Positions 55,655-64,000 of a DNA stretch of 64,000 nucleotides are shown piece by piece. Source of the DNA: Choanephora cucurbitarum (taxonomy: Eukaryota; Mucoromycota; Mucoromycetes; Mucorales; Choanephoraceae); assembly GCA_025331435.1 (NCBI GenBank), contig JAIWNI010000080.1, positions 1-64,000 on the forward strand. Reading direction: 5' to 3'. The position numbers and the translations under genes were made by a program. How positions within the stretch are numbered: the first letter of the stretch is position 1; the number at the start of each line of letters is the position of its first letter. The notes below the pieces were generated by a model. That model did not search any database. It was not told the DNA's origin and worked only from the letters and a program-made list of their open reading frames with translations.

Positions 55655-58019
55655 TTATTCTTGAAAATCAATAAAACGCTGCCATTTTTGACCATATTCA
55701 CGCTTCACTTCAAAGCAATTGAGGTATTGATCAAAGGTGACTCTAATTTGATAAATGCCTTCTTTTAAAGCTGTTGTTACAAAAGTTAGTAATCTTTCTG
55801 TATATATATATATATATATGCATTGAAGAGAGCTTACCTAGACCAACAGCATGAGGTTCATGCACTTTGACTTTATCTTGAAAGAGACGAGCATGACCTA
55901 GAGGAGGGGAAGTCTCATACTTTTCTACCAAGCATAAGAGATCCAAAAGGGCATTTAAGACATCACTCATATGGTTTTGAACATAGCCATAAGGATCTTC
56001 ATTCAATGAACAAGACACTAAGCTAGCCAAGATTTGAATAGCCCAGAGAGACAACTGGTATTCTCTAAAGACCAGGTGAGTACGGCGCGTAGTAGTATCA
56101 GCGTAAACAGCTTTAAGAGCACCAGCATGGCCTGCTTTCAATTCAATTGTCTTGATGAAATCGACCAAGCTGTTTTGTGTGATGTATTTAAGATAACGGT
56201 TCAATTCATTGCTGTATTCTTCTGTCGCAGTAGATAAAGGCACTTCATAACGTTCTGTCAGGTCACAAAAGATATGACTGGTACGATCATCTAATTCAGC
56301 AGTCTTCTTGACTTGACGAGCATAGATATCTTGGCCTTCTTCAAATTGAAGACGGTGGTGATTTAAAGGCTTTACTGCTGTTGTTGTTGTTGCTGTTGTT
56401 GTTGTTTGAACAGGTTGTGCTACTTCAAAAAAAGAATGGTTTGATTGTTTAGGATAAGGAGTTGATTAAAGAACATGCTATTTTACCTTTAGGTACTCCG
56501 TTGTATTCAATGTCAATCTTGGTTTTCAATTGATCTAATTGTTTGAGACAGACTTCCATGATTCTAAACCAAGCAGTGTCTTTGACTTCCTTGCCAACAG
56601 TACGGTATAGTTCTTGACGTTTCTCTGCACGCTTAGAAGTAAGACTGGCTAATTCGGAAAATGCAAAGATTCTGCATCGTTCTCTTTCGTTTGTCATGCC
56701 GTCAATCAAGATATCGAATTGGTTGGAGCAGACATCAGTAGAAGGGGTGACTCGAGAGAAAGCAATGTTATAGAGTCGATGAGTGAAATCAAAGGTGATA
56801 GTAGTCAATGAGCCTGCTAATGCTGTGCGGAGAAGTAAGCGAAGATCAGTCCAGTTAAATCCAATGACAGGTGAATCCAACAGGCTTGTTCAGTAGTTAG
56901 CTTCTATCGGAATAAATGTATATATATATATGTTCATCTATTACCTATAAAACAAGCCGAAGAAGCGAGCAACTGTATGATAAATTGTTGCATTGAATAG
57001 GATATAAGAGACATAGACGAACAAGAGAGTACGAAGAGCAGTCATGCATGATTGACAAATCAAAGTAGCAAGGCTTGTCTTGACTTCCTCCAATATAGGT
57101 TGCTATTGTTATATGTATATATAAGAAGATATGAGTAATTGGATGAGTATGTTAGGCGAAAAGATTGTTACTTGAATTGCATTAAGTTTGATGACATAAA
57201 CACGCTGACTGATATATTTGTACGTATAGAAAAAAGCTAGAGCACCAATGTAGTAGCTGATAAAGATATTCTCTTGATTCAGTTGGCGAGCGCCCAAATA
57301 ATGACTAATGCATATATTGTTAAGTGATATACCAAAGCAGATTGATTCTGATGCTTACCCTAATGGAGTCACAAGCATGCTTGAGGTGTAGTTTTCCTTT
57401 GCTATGTAACCGAAATAAAATCGAACAAGGATCCAACTGAATAAGCTGTGTGCACCTAACAAAAGCATGTTGTCTAAAGATGTCCAGCTGGCTACCCATT
57501 CTGCAAGTAAGCTAGGATAAGTAGGTTCCCAAACTATATAAACACTCAATAAGTTGTATACTGTGAACAGAGAATATACTAGACTTACTCGTATAAGTCA
57601 AGTTGCGAATGATAAAAAATGTGAAGCCTGTCAAAAGCAACAAGCTACTAAAAGTAATGCTTGTCAAAGAGAATAATCCATAAAAACCATCTATCATGAT
57701 CATTAATATATAGCACGCAGAATTGATAGTAACACTAGTTACTTGAGCTAAAAATAACATGAGATTGAAATAAAACGGTGAAGCCAATCACAAAGAGCAT
57801 GAATAGTTGAAAGAAGCGTAAACCGAAGTGGGAGAGAAAGAACAGATGGATCTCGGAATAAGAGTTGTAGTGTTTTCGAGTGATGCTTTGTTGAGCAGGA
57901 GCCACTTCTGGTTCTTTAGCTGGTGTGTGTGTTGCCACTGCTGGTGGTAATGGCGGTATTGTTGTTATATTGGGTGCTGCTGTTGTAGCCATAGGCGCTG
58001 AAGGTGGAGGAAAGTTCAT
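55655..58019 (-). CDS. NDC1: Nuclear pore membrane protein NDC1
   Basis: Eight exons, 58019-57743, 57690-57589, 57533-57359, 57304-57172, 57102-56945, 56884-56487, 56419-55838 and 55770-55655, give 646 aa. A Pro/Ala/Thr-rich head is followed by about six membrane helices in the first 290 residues. The soluble half contains SRVTPSTDVCSNQFDILIDG and RIFAFSELASLTSKRAEKRQ, then a Thr-rich linker and a helical C terminus. This order fits the transmembrane nucleoporin Ndc1, which anchors pore complexes and spindle pole bodies in the nuclear envelope. Each splice phase closes. A (TA)n repeat lies in the last intron near 55800-55818. Assignment is by topology plus the DG...AF.EL segment. Confidence 0.75.
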
Positions 58020-59892
58020 ACTGTAGTAAACAATCAAAAAGAAAACACGTAGACTTTATGCTACCTTGATTTCATATACATTTTTTTCTGTTGCGCGTAA
58101 TTTTTTGAAAGGGAAAAAAAAGCGTCACAGAGTCGAAAATTAAACAGTGTGGCCATGGGCCAATAAAGTTAAACCGCCGTATCAGAAAATGGTGCTGTCA
58201 AAATAATCATGCCTTTTCCTTCTACTAGTTTGAATAACCATTCATTTGTTTATTGATGCTCAGCCTTAGCTTACTTTGAAGCAAGAGAGTTGCTAGATTT
58301 GTTACATATAGAAGTTGGATGGAGCTTAAGCTACTCGATTTACGACTGGCCTAATATGTCAAAAGAAGAAAGAGGAGCAAAGCTTCAGTACTCTTCATTG
58401 TGCCCGTATGGTATAAGACTTCTCCCTTTGCTTGCAAGCGAAGTTCTCTTTGTATTTGTATCTGTATTGCTGGCTCTTGCTGAGAAGCAAGACAAAACCT
58501 CTTGAAATTGGCTGTGGCATTCGAGACTACAACTAACAATGCTGAAATATTGTCTCCACGGCTTGGATTTTGCACCCCTTTTCTTCTTGAAGTGCAATGT
58601 TAAGGACATCAAGCGATATATTCTTTGATCTATTTGTGATTTGGTTCTTCCATTTCTGAAGCTTGCTTGTGTAAGACGAGCAACTCTTTCTAAAGCAACA
58701 TTCATCAGCTTGAAATGGATTTTATCCATTAGTAACATGCTCAAATGCGTTATTTTATCATTGGCATATTGATCTTAAAGGAAATGTCTATTGTGACTTG
58801 AAACAATCCTAAAATCATAATAAGCAATTAACACAACCAAGTGTTTCAACTTGACTTTGCTATTCGATGGTCAGTTTGAATTTTATTTCTCTTAAGATAA
58901 GACTGCCTTCAGCTTCTTTTTAAGCAGTCTTTCTTATCTCATTCTTTGCTTTGTTGTTCAAATAATACAATGAAATCTTTGTACTTCATTCACCGTTTCT
59001 TTGACTGTTTTGTACGTATCATTAATTTAAAAAGCATTTGAAGCATTTATAAAGCTCTGGCTAGTCAGTTTTCTTTTTGCTTCTATCAACTTGAAACTTT
59101 GTCTCTTTCCGATTAGTAACAGCTGCCTTTCATTATTGGTTTTATTTGCAAATTCAATGTCTTATGAGTAAATACTGACTGCTTAAGACAAAACGCTAAA
59201 ATCAAGATCATTTGTGTTATCACCTCTTCAGATGCCAAAAGTAAAAGCCGAAAGTGAAACTTTAAACAAAGCCGAAAACTGTTGATACCTACCGTTATGA
59301 AGCCATTCGCCTCTTCGCTGGTACTTTTACAAAGTGAGAGCATAGTTGATTTTAGAATTTGCTCTAGCTTTTCGGCTTTTGTCTCAACTGCCATGCTATT
59401 TCTCTGAACATCTTGATGCTGAGACGTCTTCTTTTGTTTCTGAACCTTGTTGTTTTATATCTGAAACTTTCATAAGCACAAATAGATTATACTGCTTCTT
59501 GATAGGCTTTTATAATAATTTTGGAGCATTTTGAAGTAATGAATGTTTTTTTTGTTTTAAGATTTCAACCTTAACAATTGCCTCTTTCATAATGGTCTGA
59601 TCCAAGTAAATTAACTATTTAGAACAACAAGCTTGTCAATCTCGTTTTTTGTCGAAATTTTGCAACTAACAAGTTTATCGATTAGCACCAGAGCATTGGC
59701 AATGGAGTGATAGTAATATTAGTATCTATTCACGGCTTTTAGCTAATCAAGTTGCTTGTTGCATTCCCCTATATGTCAGGCTCAGCTGGTGTTATATTAC
59801 CGGACATTAAAATAATTTTCCTTAACTTCACTTGATCAAGGGGCATGATTATGTTGTCACTCTTCTCTATTGTTGCTGACTAGCAGGAATTG
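58020..59892. other. 1.9-kb region without a called gene
   Basis: Several open frames (for example 58290-58505 plus, 58385-58744 minus, 59113-59394 minus) show coding-like stretches, such as TKAEKLEQILKSTMLSLCKS, but no domain and no consistent gene model. Could be remnants of a decayed gene. Confidence 0.45.
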
Positions 59893-61457
59893 ATGTCCTC
59901 ATCTTCTGCTGTTATCAGTAGCAATGCTAATACTCTCATAGCAGACAAGTCGACTATGCTAAATGACCAAAGTAGCAAGAAATGGTTTTCTTCAGTCCTC
60001 TCCAGCCAAAACATGCCATCGTTTGTTCAGGCACCTTATCATCACGCTAAACACCAAAAGAAAAAGAAGGCGAGAGAAGCTACATCAGTAGGAGGAACAA
60101 CAGCCATTGCACGCACTCTGATGATGCAAGGACTCTATCTGTTTTACCGAACACCCATCAAGGTAAGCTGAATGAAACCATGTTTTTTCTCTCTAAACCC
60201 TCATGGACTTACTTCTCGAAATCATACAAGCTTTTTCGACCTTTGCGTGTAGATTACCTCATCATGGCAAGAGCACTGATGCCTATGGATGATGTAGCAA
60301 CAAGAAGATTTTCATTTCGTTATACTTCTATAGGCATGATCACACATGCTGTCAAAACAAAAGGCTGGAGTTTTATACCTCGACACATTCTTCCTCCTCT
60401 TGTTGGCAACACACTCATTGGCACTGTACTCTACACCACTTATATCGCTACTTTACCTATGTTTCATCCACCAAGTGCTTATCAGTTACACAGACCTTTT
60501 CCTCCTCCACCTTTCACTTCTGTGTTTATGGCAGGTAAAGACAGAGAGATAGATAAGAGTGACCATCAGTGAATTTATTTTTCTATCACCCATAGGTTGT
60601 CTTGCAGGGGCAGCTCAATCGATCATTGCTACACCTCTTGATTCACTTAAAGTTCGATTGGAAGTAAGCGATTTGTTGGAAGGAAAGCATCGATCAATGT
60701 ACCAATTTGCCAAATCCACGTTAAAAGAGTTGGGAATAGCTAGTGCTTATCGAGGATTTACATTGACTATGGTGAGGGTAAAGTATAACTAGTAGAACAG
60801 AAAAAAAAGGAGACAAGATAAGTTACTGATGTATATTAGGATTCCTTGGCTTGTGGGTTATTTTTTGCTACATTTGAATGGATGAAACAACAAGGGTATT
60901 ATTATTTCTTGGACGAAATGTATGGTCTTCAGATAGACTCAAGATCCACCTTGAACGAAATTGAAAAGGGCTGGCATGAAGTACATGAAATGAGTGAAGA
61001 AGATAAACATCAAATTACATGTACCTCAGGCAAAAAGGCAGAGAGACCTCCCTTAATGCTCGAGCCTTTATTTGTTATTTTGGCAGGTGCCACTGCAGCT
61101 ATTGTAAGGCTCTTATAACTTTCTCTGAAGATCAGATACTGATCTGTTTCATGTTAGGCATATCAAACCATTGAGCATCCACTTTCAAAGATACACAGTA
61201 TATTCTATATTGAAGAAGGACAGTCAGAATTTGCCAACAAATTGAAGCGTGAGCCGGTGAAGGATCTATATAGACGCACCTTTGAGCAATGTAAAGCACA
61301 AGTCAAGTTAAATGGAGGCAGTTGGCGCCAATTCTTATATCAAGAGTTTGGCAGTACAGTCATTAGAGTAGTCCCTGCTACCAGTGTCGGCTTCTTAGTA
61401 TTTGAATTAGTTAAGCGTGAAGTAGACTTTAGAAGTATAGATTTTGATGCGCTTTAA
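59893..61457 (+). CDS. Atypical mitochondrial carrier (SLC25) family protein
   Basis: Five exons, 59893-60162, 60231-60534, 60596-60771, 60840-61103 and 61158-61457, give 437 aa. The third exon has GCLAGAAQSIIATPLDSLKV, a mitochondrial carrier repeat signature P-x-D-x-x-K; the other two repeats are degenerate (IEHPLSKIHSIFY in the last). The first 65 residues are Ser/Lys-rich and not part of the carrier fold, and the total is longer than the usual 300 aa. RVVPATSVGFLVFELVKRE at the end fits the sixth helix of carriers. Degenerate repeats suggest an outer membrane-type or non-transport member; substrate unknown. Confidence 0.8.
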
Positions 61458-61834
61458 AGGTTTCTTAAGAGAAATGAATTTGTATAGTATTATTATTTTC
61501 AAACTGTAATTTATATCCCCCCCCCCTCTCCTCTTGTTCTTCTTTTGTATTATTATTAATGATTAAATGGATTACTCCCCCCTTCCTCTCCCTTTATTTT
61601 ATTTCGTGTAAAATATAAGTCAATTGTTTGTTTGCTCCAGGTCTTCTTTAAACTCTGTCTACTTGATTTTGAACAATATTTTGCCTTGCAGAAACATGTT
61701 GGCTTGTACATAACGTAAGAGTTCTATAGAGACGAAGGCAATTCAATGAATGAAATAGGCTAAATGTGGAAATATGAAGCACTCTCTCAACTCTCCCTTT
61801 TCTTTTTACTTTTTGTTCTTTTTCTTTATTGAAT
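61458..61834. other. Convergent 3' region with a C-run
   Basis: Between two convergent genes. It has a run of ten C near 61,518-61,527 and pyrimidine-rich sequence. No gene seen. Confidence 0.6.
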
Positions 61835-62833
61835 CTATGGTCTATAAGAAGGCGGTGGTTGTTGAGGATATTCCTCTTCCTGATGGCGTGAAGGCACTTG
61901 AGGTGATTGATTTCCAATAGAGCTATTTGACGTGACAAGGGAGGAAGAAGAAGGTCTGCTGTCACTATTTAAACCATGTAAGTAATCAGCAGTGAAGCGA
62001 CTCTCTTTCATGGTAGATGAATTGATAAGCATGGTATTCCTGTTCATACGCATGGGACTTGTATGCCCTTCTCTCTGCAGTTCTTCTGTTGCTTGCTGTC
62101 CCTCTGAAGTTTTGTCTCTCTGAGAGAATAATCGATGACGATATCGACGATAAATTCGCACGGCAATCACAAACAGGATGAGCGCTGTAAGGACACTCAA
62201 GATAGAAGCAAGAATAGGTCTCAACTGAGGCTGGTTGTCAAGCGAAGAAGGTGTAGGATGGTTACGCCCATCATGCACGTAGATAGATTGGCAGGTTGCA
62301 TTCTCACAAATACCTGTAAGGCATTGGTTTGTGGAATTACAGTAAGCGCCTTTATCAAATTTTTCACGACACACAGGTCGATCTGCATCTTGTCCAGTGG
62401 AAGAGCAGTAAAGGTCGTGTCCACAGTTGCCTAGATAAGCATCGGACGGACGATACATGTTGTAGATAGGCCACATAATGATGGTTTGATCATTTGAAAT
62501 CTGTTGATCTTGTGTTGTCGAATTCTGATGAACGATGGATGGTAAAGGTGGATTAGGTGCTGGAATACAAGACTGTAGCTTCGTAGGTATGTAAGCGCCA
62601 GTATAGACAGGTGCTTTGGAGGGCTCATTAATCACCCAACTGTTGGTCGTCTTTTCTTGGCAAACAGCCGAAAGCATATTAACAGTACATATATGATTTG
62701 AATTCGAACATGGCCATGTGCAATTGATGATGGCTGGGTATTGTCTAGGGTTTTGATCGCCTATCACTTGTGCATTTACATACAGTGGTACAAATAATCC
62801 TACCACTGCCTTCTGCAATTTAAAAAGGCGCAT
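61835..62833 (-). CDS. Cysteine-rich single-pass membrane protein
   Basis: Single exon, 332 aa from the ATG at 62833, which gives a signal peptide (KAVVGLFVPLYVNAQ). An upstream in-frame ATG at 62923 would hide it inside a 30-residue extension. The extracellular part (about residues 20-215) has about 14 cysteines, including CTWPCSNSNHIC and CREKFDKGAYCNSTNQC, plus N-glycosylation sites. A single membrane helix (LASILSVLTALILFVIAV) is followed by a basic stop-transfer (RIYRRYRHR) and a Ser/Gln/Pro-rich cytosolic tail ending PPPSYRP, a PY-like motif for ubiquitin ligases. Family not recognised; similar proteins occur in Mucoromycota. Confidence 0.75.
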   Translation of the reverse strand: MRLFKLQKAVVGLFVPLYVNAQVIGDQNPRQYPAIINCTWPCSNSNHICTVNMLSAVCQEKTTNSWVINEPSKAPVYTGAYIPTKLQSCIPAPNPPLPSIVHQNSTTQDQQISNDQTIIMWPIYNMYRPSDAYLGNCGHDLYCSSTGQDADRPVCREKFDKGAYCNSTNQCLTGICENATCQSIYVHDGRNHPTPSSLDNQPQLRPILASILSVLTALILFVIAVRIYRRYRHRLFSQRDKTSEGQQATEELQREGHTSPMRMNRNTMLINSSTMKESRFTADYLHGLNSDSRPSSSSLVTSNSSIGNQSPQVPSRHQEEEYPQQPPPSYRP

Positions 62834-63655
62834 AATAAAGTCTAAGATGAAAAGAGAGAGAGAGGAAAAAGGATTAGATCTGCCATTTGATTGCAAAAAA
62901 CTAGAATTTGAGGAAACATACATGAAAAGGCCCTTAAAGAATATGATAGGCTAGCGATGGCATTCGCCTGCATTACGATTCATATTTTTTTTTTTTACAT
63001 TCATTATGCTCTTTTAAGCCTTGCGTATTTGTTTGTCAAATCATCTCAAGTGTAATCAGTCGATCATAAGGTTTATTTTTCTGTTTAAGAAAGCTTATCA
63101 TTATGCAATTCTAAATAGTTTAAAAGTTCATTTAACTAATTTTTCTTTTAGCTTTACAATGCTAAATCCCAATGAAATACTGCAAAAATAGAATACATTT
63201 CAATGAACAGAGAAGAAAGAAAGACAGCTTAGTTCACATCAAAGCATGTCAAGGCTGATGTTTCTTGATTTCCTACCATTGTCACCTCAGAACTCTAAAA
63301 CAAAAGAAATCAGAGAGTGAGAGAGAAGGGAGAGAGAAAAGGGACTGGGGGGGGGGAAAGAAGGGGAAGTTTTTAGATCAAATCTCGACGTATTCTAGTA
63401 ATATGAACTTGGATAAGCCATATTATAAGAAACTCTCTAATTAAGCCTGTTTGTTTTTTTCTCTCAAGAAAAAGGAATGCTAAGATTAACAAGAATAAAC
63501 AAGTTAGTTTTGGATACATTATATACATAATTAAGAGACTTTGAAGAAAGTCCTTTATTAAAGCTAGCTTTTTCTTTACCCCTTTTAGTCTCCATTCTCC
63601 CTTTTTGCTTCTCTTCCCCTTTTGTTTATTTTTCGAATAAAATATTTTATTCCGT
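62834..63655. other. Intergenic DNA
   Basis: Promoter of the membrane-protein gene and 3' region of the DNAJC28-like gene. It contains a G-run (nine G near 63,347-63,356) and GA-rich sequence. No gene seen. Confidence 0.6.
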
Positions 63656-64000
63656 CTAGTTTCGTTCAAGTTCTAATTTCTCTAATGTCCATTCAAGCTC
63701 TTTTTCTAACTCTAGTAACTGTTTACGAACAGGTGAAGGACACATCACATTGTAGCTCTTCAATTTACTATTGACACGGTCAACTTCTTTTGCGAAATAA
63801 GATTTCTCGAGTTTTTCGAATTCTCTTATCAACGACGGTTTGGCAAGATAACTGTTACGATCTTGAATGTCGTGAATACATCGTTTCAGGGCTGCATTCA
63901 TTTGCGAACGCAAAGATTTCACCTCGATATCCACTTCCTGCTGCATAATAACCCAAGGAGGGGCAGCGCCGTTTCGTTGAATGATGCGGTTCATAAAGTA
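63656..64000 (-). CDS. DNAJC28-like DUF1992 protein, partial (5' end outside the window)
   Basis: The last 115 codons; the frame is open to the window edge, with YF before MNRIIQRNGAAPPWVIMQQE. That motif is the second half of DUF1992 (DnaJ homologue subfamily C member 28 conserved domain). The rest is helical and charged and ends LEWTLEKLELERN. Animal DNAJC28 proteins are mitochondrial or Golgi-linked co-chaperone-like factors with unclear function. The N-terminal part is off the window, so a J domain cannot be confirmed. Confidence 0.8.
   Translation of the reverse strand, partial: YFMNRIIQRNGAAPPWVIMQQEVDIEVKSLRSQMNAALKRCIHDIQDRNSYLAKPSLIREFEKLEKSYFAKEVDRVNSKLKSYNVMCPSPVRKQLLELEKELEWTLEKLELERN

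Noticed and set aside
58290..58744. Overlapping ORFs on both strands with partly coding-like composition
   Set aside because: Neither strand gives a domain or an exon chain; could be decayed sequence.
63373..63669. 98-codon minus-strand ORF overlapping the DNAJC28-like stop
   Set aside because: Lys-rich low-complexity start, then random-like sequence; probably 3' UTR.

Overview
The window is nuclear DNA of a filamentous fungus, most likely an early-diverging Mucoromycota (Mucorales-like). The evidence is AT-rich intergenic DNA, many short introns (about 50-75 nt, GTAAG/GTAAA donors, TAG/CAG/AAG acceptors), compact head-to-head and tail-to-tail gene pairs, and gene content mixing typical fungal genes (RTA1-like, proteinase K-like, NDC1, SEC12) with genes better known from animals or plants (focadhesin, SNAPC1, a GT49/LARGE-like glycosyltransferase). 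Exon structures were assembled by hand from splice signals and kept only when the reading frame closed and the joined protein matched a family.

Region by region. 1.7-8.7 kb: a mitochondrial-type DEAD-box helicase convergent with a 7-exon, 1719-aa focadhesin/RST1 homologue. 9.3-16.9 kb: core nucleic-acid genes, namely SmD3, RCL1 (18S rRNA maturation), RPB11, a 44-aa ORF sharing a short divergent promoter with RAD10/ERCC1, a PX-domain AGC kinase and a small RAD51-paralogue-like protein. 17.4-26.6 kb: a secreted subtilase, SNAPC1, CUL3, an RTA1-like membrane protein, a Rab5-type GTPase, a secreted PEBP-like protein and eIF1. 27.3-31.5 kb: three consecutive same-strand transcription factor genes (two-finger GATA, bHLH, Myb plus C2H2). 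32.0-36.4 kb: an NDUFAF8-like twin CX9C protein, AP-3 sigma, a septin and a GT49 glycosyltransferase.

36.4-52.4 kb is gene-poor and transposon-rich. At its centre is a structurally complete DIRS-type tyrosine-recombinase retrotransposon (39,711-44,114) with identical 88-bp inverted terminal repeats and an internal complementary region that matches both extended termini base for base. Immediately beside it is a spliced Tnp2/CACTA-like transposase fragment, followed by several kb of decayed sequence with a broken ORF near 49.1-49.6 kb.

52.4-64 kb returns to housekeeping genes: the kinetochore protein SPC25, a 77-aa five-exon membrane protein, SEC12 (Sar1 exchange factor), the nuclear pore membrane protein NDC1, an atypical mitochondrial carrier, a cysteine-rich single-pass membrane protein, and the end of a DNAJC28-like (DUF1992) gene cut by the window edge. 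I found no convincing tRNA, rRNA or CRISPR array. The most unusual items are the DIRS element, with three overlapping reading frames and matching termini, and several genes that are absent from the yeast model (FOCAD, SNAPC1, LARGE-like GT49).
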